Of a DNA stretch of 64,000 nt, positions 32,238-41,162 are shown one piece after another. The stretch is taken from the NCBI RefSeq assembly GCF_003385185.1, contig NZ_PQHZ01000029.1, positions 21,929 to 85,928 of the forward strand, in the 5' to 3' direction. The notes beneath the pieces are model-generated. The model was given only the letters and a program-made list of their open reading frames with translations. It had not been told where the DNA came from and ran no database searches. Numbering within the stretch: position 1 is the stretch's first letter; each line of letters begins with the position of its first letter. Origin of the DNA: Amycolatopsis palatopharyngis (lineage in GTDB: Bacteria > Actinomycetota > Actinomycetes > Mycobacteriales > Pseudonocardiaceae). A program made the translations under genes and the position numbers.

Positions 32238-32275
32238 GACATGTCAACGATATATCGCCGACTATCGGCTGTCAA
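32238..32275 (-). promoter_or_regulatory. PadR-type operator/promoter region
   Basis: Three dyads lie side by side: GACATGTC (32238-32245), CGATATATCG (32248-32257) and GCCGA-CTA-TCGGC (32257-32269). On the minus strand TTGACA (32275-32270) is a perfect -35 hexamer followed 15-17 bases later by TATATCGT, a plausible -10, with the third dyad occupying the spacer. That layout fits autorepression by PadR. Confidence 0.5.
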
Positions 32276-32329
32276 GGATGCCCGGTGGCCGAGGGGGCAG
32301 CGGCGGCGGCGTGGGACACTGGAGGAGCT

Positions 32330-33451
32330 ATGACTGCCCTCCCCCTTGTTTTCGAAGCTCCCCGGCGCGGCATGCCGCCTCGGCATCTCGCGGACCTCAC
32401 CGCGGCCGAGCGGGCCGAAGCCGTGGTCGCCCTCGGTGAGAAACCGTTTCGCGCCAAGCAGTTGTCGAACCACTACTTCGCTCGATTGACCGTCGATCCC
32501 GCCGAGATGACCGATATCCCGGCCGAATCCCGGGAGCGGCTGGTCGGCGACCTGATGCCACCCCTGCTCTCCGAGATCCGTTCGCTCGCCTGCGACGACG
32601 GCAGCACTCGGAAGATGCTCTGGCGCGCGCACGACGGCACGCTGCTGGAAAGCGTCCTGATGCGCTACCCCGACCGCGCGACGCTGTGCATCTCCAGCCA
32701 GGCAGGCTGCGGCATGGCCTGCCCGTTCTGCGCGACGGGCCAGGGCGGGCTGGAGCGCAACCTGTCCACGGCCGAGATCGTCGACCAGGTACGTTCCGCC
32801 GCCGCGGTCATGCGCGACGGCCTGATGCCAGGAGCGGACGGCGAGCCCAGCCCCGGCAGGCTGTCGAACATCGTCTTCATGGGCATGGGTGAGCCGTTGG
32901 CGAACTACAAGCGCGTGGTGGCAGCGGTGCGGCGGATCACCGAGCCCGCACCCGAGGGGCTGGGGATTTCGCAGCGGTCGGTGACGGTTTCGACCGTGGG
33001 TCTGGCGCCGGCGATCCGCAAGCTGGCGGACGAGAAGATGCAGGTGCGTCTGGCGTTGTCGTTGCATGCTCCGGACGACGAGTTGCGCGACGAGCTGGTG
33101 CCGGTGAACAACCGGTGGTCGATCGACGAGGTGCTGCAGGCCGCTCGGTACTACCTGGACGTGAGCGGGCGCAGGGTTTCCATCGAGTACGCGTTGATCA
33201 GGGACATGAACGACCATCCATGGCGGGCGGACCTGCTGGCCAAGGTGCTGCGCAAGCACCTCGGGCATTTGGTACACGTGAACGTGATCCCGCTGAACCC
33301 GACGCCGGGCTCGAAGTGGGACGCGTCGCCGAAGCCGGTGGAGCGGGAGTTCGTGCGCCGGGTGAATGCCGGGGGAGTGGCGTGCACGGTGCGTGACACC
33401 CGAGGCCAGGAGATCGCCGCGGCCTGCGGTCAACTCGCCGCCGAGGAGTAG
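32330..33451 (+). CDS. rlmN: 23S rRNA A2503 / tRNA A37 C2-methyltransferase RlmN
   Basis: 373 residues, radical-SAM enzyme. The 4Fe-4S cluster ligands are CGMACPFC in QAGCGMACPFCATGQGG. The first of the two mechanistic cysteines is in the C-terminal NAGGVACTVRDTRG. Other signatures: FRAKQLSNHYF, NIVFMGMGEPLANY, STVGLAPAIRKL and NVIPLNP. ATG 32330 is preceded by GGAGGAG at 32321. The frame is open far upstream but overlaps the padR gene on the other strand. Confidence 0.97.
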   Translation: MTALPLVFEAPRRGMPPRHLADLTAAERAEAVVALGEKPFRAKQLSNHYFARLTVDPAEMTDIPAESRERLVGDLMPPLLSEIRSLACDDGSTRKMLWRAHDGTLLESVLMRYPDRATLCISSQAGCGMACPFCATGQGGLERNLSTAEIVDQVRSAAAVMRDGLMPGADGEPSPGRLSNIVFMGMGEPLANYKRVVAAVRRITEPAPEGLGISQRSVTVSTVGLAPAIRKLADEKMQVRLALSLHAPDDELRDELVPVNNRWSIDEVLQAARYYLDVSGRRVSIEYALIRDMNDHPWRADLLAKVLRKHLGHLVHVNVIPLNPTPGSKWDASPKPVEREFVRRVNAGGVACTVRDTRGQEIAAACGQLAAEE

Positions 33452-33556
33452 CACGGCGTCTCGCGGCGATCGCGTGCGTGATGCGAGGCCACGTTCCCAT
33501 CGGTGTCCTCGTATCCTGACGTTTGATCATGCTGGCGCGCCGAGAGGTCGAGGTCG

Positions 33557-33919
33557 ATGGAAATCTGGGTCAACCCGGCGTGTTCCAAATGCCGGTCCGC
33601 GCAGTCACTGCTGGACGAGGCCGGCGCCGAATACACGGTGCGGCGCTACCTGGACGAGCCACCCACCGCGAGCGAGATCGACGAGGTGTTGCGGCGACTG
33701 GAACTGCAACCGTGGGACATCGCGCGTACGGGCGAGCCGGCAGCCGTCGAAATCGGGATGCGGAAGTGGCCCCGGACAGCGGCCGAGCGGGACCGATGGA
33801 TCGAGGCGCTCGTCGCTCACCCGATCCTCATCCAGCGGCCGATCATCACCGCGGACGACGGCACGGCGGTCGTCGGCCGCACACCGGAAGCCGTCCGCTC
33901 GGTGCTGCCGTCCGATTGA
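33557..33919 (+). CDS. ArsC family glutaredoxin-fold protein
   Basis: 120 residues with the ArsC thioredoxin-like fold. The active cysteine is in NPACSKCRSA, the conserved arginine region in RYLDEPPT, and the C-terminal HPILIQRPI with its arginine matches arsenate reductases of the ArsC/YffB group. A second cysteine (CSKC) is present. No ars genes are nearby, so arsenate reduction is only one possibility; Spx-like function is unlikely here. Confidence 0.82.
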   Translation: MEIWVNPACSKCRSAQSLLDEAGAEYTVRRYLDEPPTASEIDEVLRRLELQPWDIARTGEPAAVEIGMRKWPRTAAERDRWIEALVAHPILIQRPIITADDGTAVVGRTPEAVRSVLPSD

Positions 33920-33943
33920 GCGCCCCGGCTGAGCCGGCCGCGA

Positions 33944-34825
33944 TCAGCCCTGGTCGGTCCGCGCCGTGTTCTTTCGCTCGGTGAGCTTCGGTACCCCACC
34001 CGTGATGCGGACGGTCACCTGGTTGTCGTTGTAGGTGTACGCCTCGTACTCGTACTCGATCCCGGTTCGCTCGACGTACTCCATCCATGCGCGGTACTCG
34101 TGGCGCTTCCAACCCGGATAGTTGAAGAACTCGTCGAAATGCACGATGCTGCCCTGGCGCAGCCGCGACCCGACGAGGTCGAGCACCGTTTTGGCCGAGC
34201 TGTACAGGTCGCTGTCGACGTGCAGGAAGTCGACGTGGCCGGGATGTGCCTCGAGGAAGCCGGGCAGGCTGTCGGCGAACAACCCGACGACGAGTTCCGC
34301 ACCCGGCACGTCCGGCAGGTTGTCGCGGGCGAACGCACCCGCGGGTAGCCCGTTGAGCCAGGCTTCCGGCAGCCCCTCGAACGAGTCGAAGCCGTAGACC
34401 TCGGCGCCACCCCTTGCCCTGGCGATCGCCCGCAGCGTGTTCCCGGTCGCCACACCGAATTCGAGGGCCATGCCGCCGGTGGGCGCCAGTGACAGGGCGT
34501 GGGCAAGGGTTTCCGGTGGGCTGCCGAAATGTCGAGCGCCGATCAGGTTCTCCCTCGCGAAGACATTGCTCTCCAGCGCGGCGTCCTGATCACCCGCGTA
34601 GACGATGTCGCGGCGGGTGCGAATCTCGAACTCGACCACCCGGTCGACGAGCCGGTCGCCCTGCCGGACGATCTCCTCCCGGAGCGTTTCCGTCATCCGG
34701 CTGACCTCCTCGGCGCACGGATCGTGCAACCGGGTGGCCAGCCGGTTCAGCCCGTGACTGGCCCGGTGGCGCAGGGCACGGGTGACAGCGCCCGCGATCG
34801 ATCGTTGCTGGTGTCGCTTGTCCAT
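33944..34825 (-). CDS. TylF/MycF-like SAM-dependent methyltransferase
   Basis: 293 residues. The C-terminal 190 match the TylF family: MALEFGVATGNTLRAIARA for SAM, YGFDSFEGLPE, DFLHVDSDLYSSAKTVL with its metal-binding acids, and GSIVHFDEFFNYPGW. TylF enzymes O-methylate sugars of macrolides, but relatives act on cell-surface polysaccharides; no biosynthetic cluster is present here. The N-terminal 100 residues are basic and helical (RALRHRASHGLNRLATRLHD). ATG 34825 is used. It is convergent with the ArsC-like gene. Confidence 0.82.
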   Translation of the reverse strand: MDKRHQQRSIAGAVTRALRHRASHGLNRLATRLHDPCAEEVSRMTETLREEIVRQGDRLVDRVVEFEIRTRRDIVYAGDQDAALESNVFARENLIGARHFGSPPETLAHALSLAPTGGMALEFGVATGNTLRAIARARGGAEVYGFDSFEGLPEAWLNGLPAGAFARDNLPDVPGAELVVGLFADSLPGFLEAHPGHVDFLHVDSDLYSSAKTVLDLVGSRLRQGSIVHFDEFFNYPGWKRHEYRAWMEYVERTGIEYEYEAYTYNDNQVTVRITGGVPKLTERKNTARTDQG

Positions 34826-34932
34826 TGCGAGAAGGTACCCAACGCCGCCGCCCCGCGCAGTGGTCGCGCCGGGGCGCGCACACTCGGTGGTCCACAGTGG
34901 ACTCGTGGCGGATCAGGACCGGAGCGGCAGGT

Positions 34933-35094
34933 TCACCAACGCTCGCCGGGGTAACGGGAGTAAGTCTGCTGCTCGGGCGGTGGCGCCTGCCGGAACAGAT
35001 GATCGAGGGCCTCTGCGTACTGCCGGGCGATCACGTCGTGTGCACGCCGCACAGCCTCGTCCAGCCCGGCCAGGAACTCGCTGTCAGACTCCAT
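34933..35094 (-). CDS. Small ORF, 53 residues, unknown function
   Basis: ATG 35094 to TGA 34933. GGAGGA lies ten bases upstream (35105-35110). The product begins MESDSEFLAGLDEAVRRAHD and ends with YSRYPGERW; it is a single predicted helix followed by a Pro/Gln-rich tail. Codon third positions are mainly G/C as in real genes here. It lies between the DUF2631 gene and the TylF-like gene on the same strand and may be co-transcribed with them. I do not recognise a family. Confidence 0.6.
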   Translation of the reverse strand: MESDSEFLAGLDEAVRRAHDVIARQYAEALDHLFRQAPPPEQQTYSRYPGERW

Positions 35095-35210
35095 GTGAGT
35101 GTCGTCCTCCGAGAGCGGGGAGCGGAACCGTCACACTCCATGTTCCCGGTAACGCACCCGGGTACTCCACCCCCGACCGGCGGCAACTCGAATCGGCCGG
35201 TTCCCGGTGA

Positions 35211-35480
35211 CTACCTGCGCCAGGCGGTGCGCTGCTTGCGCATGTCCAGCAGCAATGCGGCGATCAGGCCGAGGCCGATGCCGATCAGCCAGACGTTCTC
35301 GGTGTTCGTCTCGTGGTTTCCGATCAACATGGCGAACATGGCGAATGCGGTGAACCAGCCCGCGACCCGTGCCGCCTTCGGGAAGCCACCGTGCCAGCCC
35401 CATTCGGCCGACGGCTCGTCACGCGGGTCCACGTTGCTCACGCCCGCCTGCTGCCGCTTCTCGACCGCCTTGCCCGCCAC
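35211..35480 (-). CDS. DUF2631 family membrane protein
   Basis: 89 residues. A polar N-terminus with NVDPRDEPSAEWGWHG is followed by two transmembrane helices (VAGWFTAFAMFAMLIGN and VWLIGIGLGLIAALLLDMRK). The family is restricted to actinobacteria and lies beside dxr in Mycobacterium (Rv2876 region). GTG 35480 is chosen for the GAGGAGTG site just upstream and the start MAGKAVEKRQQ; the longer frame to 35648 runs into dxr. No function is established. Confidence 0.85.
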   Translation of the reverse strand: MAGKAVEKRQQAGVSNVDPRDEPSAEWGWHGGFPKAARVAGWFTAFAMFAMLIGNHETNTENVWLIGIGLGLIAALLLDMRKQRTAWRR

Positions 35481-35574
35481 GATCACTCCTCGCCACCACA
35501 GACACCGATACCGCCACGATGATTCCACACCGGTTGAGCGACTCGGCCACGGCCCGGCAGTGGTGTTCGCGACA

Positions 35575-36816
35575 ATGGACCCGATGAACTCACACAGCAC
35601 CCCGCCCCGCAGCGTGCTCGTCCTCGGCTCGACCGGCTCGATCGGCACCCAGGCGCTGGATGTCGCCGCTCGCGACCCGGGCCTGTTCCGGATCGCCGGG
35701 ATCGCGGCCGGCGGCTCCGATCCGGCGATGCTCGCGGCCCAGGCGATCGCCCACTCCGTCGACGCTGTCGCCGTGACCAGGCCGACCGTGGTGGAGGATC
35801 TGCAGCTCGCGCTGTACGCCGAGGCGCAGCGGCGGGGTTACTCCCGTGGCGAGTTCCGGCTCCCGCGCATCTTCGCGGGGGCCGATTCGGTGGGCGAGCT
35901 GATCAACGCCGTGCCGGTGGACACCGTGCTCAACGCCCTGCCCGGATCGCAGGGACTCGCCCCGACGCTGCAGGCACTTGGCACCGGCGCCACGCTCGCG
36001 CTGGCGAACAAGGAGTCGCTGATCGCGGGGGGCCCGCTGGTACTCGCGGCGGCCGGTCCGGGGCAACTCGTGCCGGTGGACTCCGAGCACTCGGCGATGG
36101 CGCAGGCGCTGCGCGGCGGGCGGGCCGAGGAGGTGGACCGCCTCGTGCTGACCGCGTCCGGCGGGCCCTTCCGCGGCCGGAGCCGGGAGCAGCTGGCCGG
36201 GGTCACCATCGACGACGCGCTCGCGCATCCGACCTGGGCGATGGGTCGGCTGATCACCATCAACTCGGCCACCCTGGTGAACAAGGGGCTCGAACTCATC
36301 GAGGCCAGGCTGCTGTTCGACGTTCCGTGTGACCGGATCGACGTGGTCGTGCACCCGCAGTCGATCGTGCATTCGATGGTGACCTTCGTCGACGGTTCCA
36401 CCCTTGCCCAGGCCAGCCCGCCGGACATGCGCCTGCCCATCGCACTAGCGCTGAACTGGCCGGACCGGGTCGCGGGTGCGGCCGCGGCATGTCGCTGGGA
36501 CGCGCCGTCGGCCTGGACCTTCGAGCCACTCGACGACGCCGCCTTCCCCGCCGTGGAGCTCGCCCGGCACGCCGGTACCGTCGGCGGATGCCTACCGGCG
36601 GTCTTCAATGCCGCGAACGAGGTGATGGTGGCCGCCTTCCTCGCACAGAACGCCAGCTTCACGTCCATCGTGGACACTATTTCCCAGGTGGTGACTGCCG
36701 CCGACCAGTGGCATAGCGAGCCACGTGACGTGGACGACGTCTTCGCGGCTGAACGGTGGGCGAGGGTGCACGCGGCTGAGATCGCCGGTATCGAGATCGA
36801 CACGGAGGGGAAGTAG
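35575..36816 (+). CDS. dxr: 1-deoxy-D-xylulose-5-phosphate reductoisomerase
   Basis: 413 residues. It makes 2-C-methyl-D-erythritol 4-phosphate, the first committed step of non-mevalonate isoprenoid synthesis. NADPH motif VLGSTGSIGTQALD, catalytic TLALANKESLIAGG and PVDSEHSAMAQAL, and substrate loop TASGGPFRG are intact. ATG 35575 or 35584 may be the start; neither has a clear ribosome site. The upstream open frame to 34825 is not coding. It is tightly linked to rip1 and followed by ispG, a later enzyme of the same pathway. Confidence 0.96.
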   Translation: MDPMNSHSTPPRSVLVLGSTGSIGTQALDVAARDPGLFRIAGIAAGGSDPAMLAAQAIAHSVDAVAVTRPTVVEDLQLALYAEAQRRGYSRGEFRLPRIFAGADSVGELINAVPVDTVLNALPGSQGLAPTLQALGTGATLALANKESLIAGGPLVLAAAGPGQLVPVDSEHSAMAQALRGGRAEEVDRLVLTASGGPFRGRSREQLAGVTIDDALAHPTWAMGRLITINSATLVNKGLELIEARLLFDVPCDRIDVVVHPQSIVHSMVTFVDGSTLAQASPPDMRLPIALALNWPDRVAGAAAACRWDAPSAWTFEPLDDAAFPAVELARHAGTVGGCLPAVFNAANEVMVAAFLAQNASFTSIVDTISQVVTAADQWHSEPRDVDDVFAAERWARVHAAEIAGIEIDTEGK

Positions 36817-36819
36817 CGG

Positions 36820-38046
36820 GTGGCCGCGTACATATTCGGAGTGGTGCTGTTCGCGCTGGGCATCTGTGTGTCGGTCGCGTTACACGAAGCGGGCCACATG
36901 GTCACCGCGAAGATGTTCGGCATGAAGGTGCGCCGCTACTTCGTGGGCTTCGGCCCGACGGTGTTCTCCTTCCGCCGGGGTGAGACCGAGTACGGCCTGA
37001 AGTGGATCCCGCTCGGTGGCTTCTGTGACATCGCGGGCATGACGGCCCTGGACGAGGTCACCCCGGACGAGTCGCCTCGCGCGATGTGGCGGTACAAGAC
37101 CTGGAAGCGCACGGTGGTGCTGGCCGCCGGCTCGGCCACCCACTTCATCCTCGGCTTCATCGTGCTCTACCTGATGGCCGCCACCATGGGGCTGCCGAAC
37201 TTCCTCGGCACGCCGCAGGTGGATTCGGTGTCGCAGTGTGTGCAGAACTCCACCTCCAACCAGGACTACCAGAACCCGGACTGCGCCCCCGGGGACCCGG
37301 CGCCCGCGCTGTCCGCCGGAATGCAGCCAGGGGACGTGATCGTGTCGGTCAACGGCTCCGCGACCCCGACCTACTCCGACGTGGTCGAGCAGGTCCGGCC
37401 GTTGTCCGGGCCGACTGAGTTCGAGGTCCGCCGCGACGGCGACGTCGTCCCGCTACAGGTGGATGTGACCAAGGTCGCCCGTCCCGTACTCGATGCGGAC
37501 AACCCGGATGCGCCGCCGAAGATCGTCGAGGTCGGTTCGATCGGGGTGACGTTCCCGAGCACCTTCCAGTACGGGCCGGTCGAGGCGATCGGTGGTGCGT
37601 TCACCTTCACCGGGGACATGTTCGTCCAGACCTGGCATCGCCTGCTGGAGTTCCCCGAGCGCATCCCGGCTGTGGTGGAGTCCATCTTCGGTGCGGAACG
37701 GGACCCGAACACGCCGGTCAGCGTCGTGGGTGCGAGCCGGATCGGTGGCGAGGCCGTGGAGGACGGGCTGTGGATCCTCTTCCTGTTCCTGCTGGCCAGC
37801 CTGAACTTCTTCGTCGGTGTGTTCAACCTGTTGCCGCTGCTGCCGCTCGACGGCGGGCATATCGCCGTGACCTGGTACGAGCGGGTTCGCGACGCACTGC
37901 GCAGGATGCGGGGCAAGGCGGCAGCCGGGCCGGTGGACTATACGAAACTATCCGCCGTGACGATGGTGCTCGTGCTCGTCGGCGGAGCCGTGGTGCTGCT
38001 CACCGTGACCGCGGACATCGTCAACCCCATCAAAATCTCTCCATAG
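36820..38046 (+). CDS. rip1: Site-2 intramembrane zinc protease (Rip1/RseP type)
   Basis: 408 residues. The zinc site is HEAGH in SVALHEAGHMVTAKMFG at the first membrane helix; the third ligand is in the NLLPLLPLDGGHIAV segment. A PDZ domain lies between (AGMQPGDVIVSVNGSATPTY). In Mycobacterium Rip1 cleaves anti-sigma factors. GTG 36820 follows the dxr stop by three bases, with GGAGGGG inside dxr. A roughly 25-residue Cys-containing periplasmic insert (SQCVQNSTSNQDYQNPDCAP) is notable. Confidence 0.95.
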   Translation: MAAYIFGVVLFALGICVSVALHEAGHMVTAKMFGMKVRRYFVGFGPTVFSFRRGETEYGLKWIPLGGFCDIAGMTALDEVTPDESPRAMWRYKTWKRTVVLAAGSATHFILGFIVLYLMAATMGLPNFLGTPQVDSVSQCVQNSTSNQDYQNPDCAPGDPAPALSAGMQPGDVIVSVNGSATPTYSDVVEQVRPLSGPTEFEVRRDGDVVPLQVDVTKVARPVLDADNPDAPPKIVEVGSIGVTFPSTFQYGPVEAIGGAFTFTGDMFVQTWHRLLEFPERIPAVVESIFGAERDPNTPVSVVGASRIGGEAVEDGLWILFLFLLASLNFFVGVFNLLPLLPLDGGHIAVTWYERVRDALRRMRGKAAAGPVDYTKLSAVTMVLVLVGGAVVLLTVTADIVNPIKISP

Positions 38047-38103
38047 CGACTTCGCTGTATCGTTGGGGTTGGTCTCATTCGCCCATCGGTTGCAGAGGAT
38101 TCG

Positions 38104-39261
38104 ATGACTGTCGGACTTGGTTTGCCCGCAATGCCTCCCCCTGTGTTGGCGCCGCGGCGTGCGACACGTCAGTTGCAGGTCGGGTCGGTCGGAGTCGGGA
38201 GCGAGTTCCCGATCTCCGTGCAGTCCATGACCACGACGGTCACCTCGGACGTCAACGCGACGCTGCAGCAGATCGCCGAGCTGACGGCGGCGGGCTGCGA
38301 CATCGTGCGCGTGGCCTGCCCGAGCGCGGACGATGCCGAGGCCCTGCCCGCCATCGCGCAGAAGTCGCAGATCCCGGTGATCGCCGATATCCACTTCCAG
38401 CCCAAGTACGTGTTCGCCGCCATCGAGGCCGGTTGCGCCGCGGTGCGGGTGAATCCGGGCAACATCCGCAAGTTCGACGACCAGGTCAAGGAGATCGCGC
38501 GGGCGGCCAAGGACCACGGCACCCCGATCCGGATCGGGGTCAACGCAGGTTCGCTGGACAAGCGGCTGATGGAGAAGTACGGCAAGGCGACGCCGGAGGC
38601 GCTGGCCGAGTCGGCCCTGTGGGAGGCGAGCCTGTTCGCCGAGCACGACTTCCACGACGTGAAGATCTCGGTGAAGCACAACGACCCTGTCGTGATGGTC
38701 CGGGCGTACGAGTTGCTCGCCGAGCAGTGCGATTACCCGCTGCACCTCGGTGTGACCGAGGCCGGTCCGGCGTTCCAGGGCACCATCAAGTCGGCGGTCG
38801 CGTTCGGCGCGCTGCTGCGCCAGGGCATCGGCGACACGATCCGGGTGTCGCTGTCGGCGCCGCCGGTCGAGGAGGTCAAGGTCGGCACGCAGATCCTGCA
38901 GTCGCTGAACCTGCGGCCGCGCAAGCTGGAGATCGTGTCCTGCCCGTCGTGCGGGCGTGCGCAGGTGGACGTGTACAAGCTGGCCGACGAGGTCACCGCG
39001 GGGCTGGAGGGTATGGAGGTCCCGCTGCGCGTCGCGGTGATGGGTTGTGTGGTCAACGGCCCGGGCGAGGCCCGCGAGGCCGACCTCGGTGTCGCCTCCG
39101 GCAACGGCAAGGGCCAGATCTTCGTCAAGGGTGAGGTCATCAAGACCGTCCCCGAGCACCAGATCGTGGAAACCCTCATCGAGGAAGCGATGCGCATCGC
39201 CGAGGAGAGCGAGGACAGCGGGGACGCCGCCACGGGCGAGCCACAGGTCACCGTCGGCTGA
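38104..39261 (+). CDS. ispG: 4-hydroxy-3-methylbut-2-enyl diphosphate synthase
   Basis: 385 residues, penultimate enzyme of the non-mevalonate pathway with a 4Fe-4S cluster. The cluster cysteines are in VSCPSCGRAQVD and MGCVVNGPGEA. The TIM-barrel part has VQSMTTTVTSDVNATL and FQPKYVFAAIEAGCAAVRVNPGN. ATG 38104 follows AGAGGA. Order dxr-rip1-ispG is the same as in Mycobacterium. An acidic tail of about 20 residues ends the protein. Confidence 0.97.
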   Translation: MTVGLGLPAMPPPVLAPRRATRQLQVGSVGVGSEFPISVQSMTTTVTSDVNATLQQIAELTAAGCDIVRVACPSADDAEALPAIAQKSQIPVIADIHFQPKYVFAAIEAGCAAVRVNPGNIRKFDDQVKEIARAAKDHGTPIRIGVNAGSLDKRLMEKYGKATPEALAESALWEASLFAEHDFHDVKISVKHNDPVVMVRAYELLAEQCDYPLHLGVTEAGPAFQGTIKSAVAFGALLRQGIGDTIRVSLSAPPVEEVKVGTQILQSLNLRPRKLEIVSCPSCGRAQVDVYKLADEVTAGLEGMEVPLRVAVMGCVVNGPGEAREADLGVASGNGKGQIFVKGEVIKTVPEHQIVETLIEEAMRIAEESEDSGDAATGEPQVTVG

Positions 39262-39284
39262 CCTGCCCTCGCGCCGACCGGCTC

Positions 39285-39290
39285 TAAACT
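39285..39290 (+). promoter_or_regulatory. -10 element for a leaderless AraC-type gene
   Basis: TAAACT lies exactly six bases before GTG 39297, the spacing expected when transcription starts on the G of the start codon. No Shine-Dalgarno sequence is present, which supports leaderless translation. The -35 is poor. Confidence 0.45.
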
Positions 39291-39296
39291 GGGCCA

Positions 39297-40142
39297 GTGG
39301 TCGACGAGTGGGCCGTCCGGCAGCCGCATCCGGCACTGCGGCCGTTCATCAGCCGCTACATCGGATATCGCCGGCACGAGGTGACGCCGCGCGTGCACCG
39401 AGGGCTGCCGTCGCGCTACGCCACACTGGTCATCAGTCTCGAGCAACCGGTACGCATGGCCCGCGTGGATCAGCCCGGGCGGGGGTTGCAGGCGCTGGTC
39501 GGCGGCATACACCTGGCTCCGATGCTGATCGAGCAGGACCGCTCCCAGACCGGCCTGCATCTCCAACTCAACCCACTCGGCACCCGAATGCTGCTCGGCT
39601 TTCCCGCGGCCGAGTTGAGCGGCGTTGTGGCCGATCTCGCCGATCTCGGGTCGCCGGGGCTGGTGGCCCTGCCGGACCGGCTCGCCGCGACGAACAGCTG
39701 GCGACGGCGGTTCGCGATCCTCGACGAGGTGTTCCTGGCGCATCTGGCTGCCGTCGCCCCGGCCAGGGCTTCGCCTCCCGAGGTCGGACAGGCCTGGCGC
39801 AGGCTGCTCACGGCGGGAGGCGGAGTCAGGGTCGGCGCGCTTGCCGAGGAGGTGGGCTGGAGCGGACGTCATCTCACCGAGCGGTTCCGGCGAGAGCTGG
39901 GTCTCACGCCGAAGCAGGCGGCACGAGTGCTGCGGTTCGAGCGCGCGGGTGCCCTGTTGCGACAACACGGACCGGGGGACCTCGCCGGTGTCGCTGTCGC
40001 CTGTGGCTACTACGACCAGGCGCACCTGAGCAACGAGTGGCGGGCGCTGGCGGGCTGTTCGCCCGGAACCTGGATCGCCGAGGAACTCCCGGCGCTCCAA
40101 GATCTCGCCGGGACAGCGGACGAGAAGTACCAGGGCACCTGA
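39297..40142 (+). CDS. AraC family transcriptional regulator
   Basis: 281 residues. The N-terminal 170 residues are a sensor domain of the DUF6597 type (HPALRPFISRYIGYRRHE, then LLIEQ-type strands); the C-terminus holds two helix-turn-helix motifs: VGALAEEVGWSGRHLTERFRRE and DLAGVAVACGYYDQAHLSNEW. The ligand and targets are unknown. It stands alone between ispG and a GNAT gene and appears to be transcribed as a leaderless message. Confidence 0.87.
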   Translation: MVDEWAVRQPHPALRPFISRYIGYRRHEVTPRVHRGLPSRYATLVISLEQPVRMARVDQPGRGLQALVGGIHLAPMLIEQDRSQTGLHLQLNPLGTRMLLGFPAAELSGVVADLADLGSPGLVALPDRLAATNSWRRRFAILDEVFLAHLAAVAPARASPPEVGQAWRRLLTAGGGVRVGALAEEVGWSGRHLTERFRRELGLTPKQAARVLRFERAGALLRQHGPGDLAGVAVACGYYDQAHLSNEWRALAGCSPGTWIAEELPALQDLAGTADEKYQGT

Positions 40143-40212
40143 TCGAACAGGGACCCAGCGTGTCGGGACGAAACTTTTCCGTTACCGCGAATTATCTGGC
40201 AGTCTTAGTAGC

Positions 40213-41067
40213 GTGTTGCGGCTAGCTGGTGCGCGGCTGCTCGATGATCGGGACTACCCGGCGGTTCGTGCCGCGCTGGCGGCAGACCCGGTCGGTAGCT
40301 GCATGGTGTCCGCCCGGGTGGAGGTGGCCGGGCTCGATCCGTGGCGCCTTGGTGGCGAGATCTGGGCGGCGGACGCCCGGGCGGGGCGCTCGGGGCGGCT
40401 GCACGGCCTCTGCTTCTCCGGCCCCAACCTCATCCCGCTGCGGGGTAACGCCGCCGCACTCCGTTCGTTCGCCGACCGCGCGTTGCGCCGCCAGCGCACC
40501 TGTTCCTCACTGGTCGGTCCCGCGGAGCAGGTGCTCGGTTTGTGGGAGGAACTCTCCGTGGAGTGGGGACCCGCCAGGGAGATCCGCCAGGACCAGCCGC
40601 TGATGGCCCTGGACGGGCTGCCCACACTGCCGGCCGACCCGTTCGTGCGTCCGGTGCGCCCGGATGAGCTCGACCGATACCTGCCCGCCGCGATCGACAT
40701 GTTCATCGAGGAGGTGGGGGTCGATCCGCGCAGCGGCGACGGCGGGACCAGCTACCGCTCCAGGGTGGCGGAACTGATCGCGGGTGGCCGGGCGTTCGCC
40801 AGGTTCGAGGGTGGCGAAGTCGTCTTCAAGGCCGAGGTCGGCGCGCTTTCCAGCACAGTGGGGCAGATCCAGGGAGTCTGGGTACACCCGGACAGGCGCG
40901 GTCACGGCCTCGGTACGGCGGGCACGGCGGCGGTGGTCAACCGGCTGGTCCGGGGAATGGGGCGGACGGCGAGCCTCTACGTCAACTCCTTCAATGCCCC
41001 CGCACTCGCGGCCTACCGCAAGATCGGTTTCCGGCAGGTCGGCCGGTATGCGACCGTGCTGTTCTGA
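40213..41067 (+). CDS. GNAT acetyltransferase with DUF4081 N-terminal domain
   Basis: 284 residues. The N-terminal half is the DUF4081 domain (LRLAGARLLDDRDYPAVRAAL to LMALDGLP), the C-terminal half a GNAT domain with acetyl-CoA motif GVWVHPDRRGHGLGTAGTAA and YVNSFNAPALAAYRKIGF. The gene lies between ispG and map as Rv2867c does in Mycobacterium. Substrate not established. GTG 40213 gives a natural start; no strong ribosome site is present. Confidence 0.88.
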   Translation: MLRLAGARLLDDRDYPAVRAALAADPVGSCMVSARVEVAGLDPWRLGGEIWAADARAGRSGRLHGLCFSGPNLIPLRGNAAALRSFADRALRRQRTCSSLVGPAEQVLGLWEELSVEWGPAREIRQDQPLMALDGLPTLPADPFVRPVRPDELDRYLPAAIDMFIEEVGVDPRSGDGGTSYRSRVAELIAGGRAFARFEGGEVVFKAEVGALSSTVGQIQGVWVHPDRRGHGLGTAGTAAVVNRLVRGMGRTASLYVNSFNAPALAAYRKIGFRQVGRYATVLF

Positions 41068-41162
41068 GCGCGACTGTTCTGGAGTGTGATGTTCGTCCGC
41101 GCTCCGGTGTTCCGACCACGGGCGGCGGGGTGTGCCTTCGGGGATCGTCGTAGGGTGGAGGC

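Noticed and set aside
34825..35574. Long N-terminal extension of dxr
   Set aside because: It would run antisense through the DUF2631 gene and the 53-residue ORF; the Dxr fold begins just after 35575.
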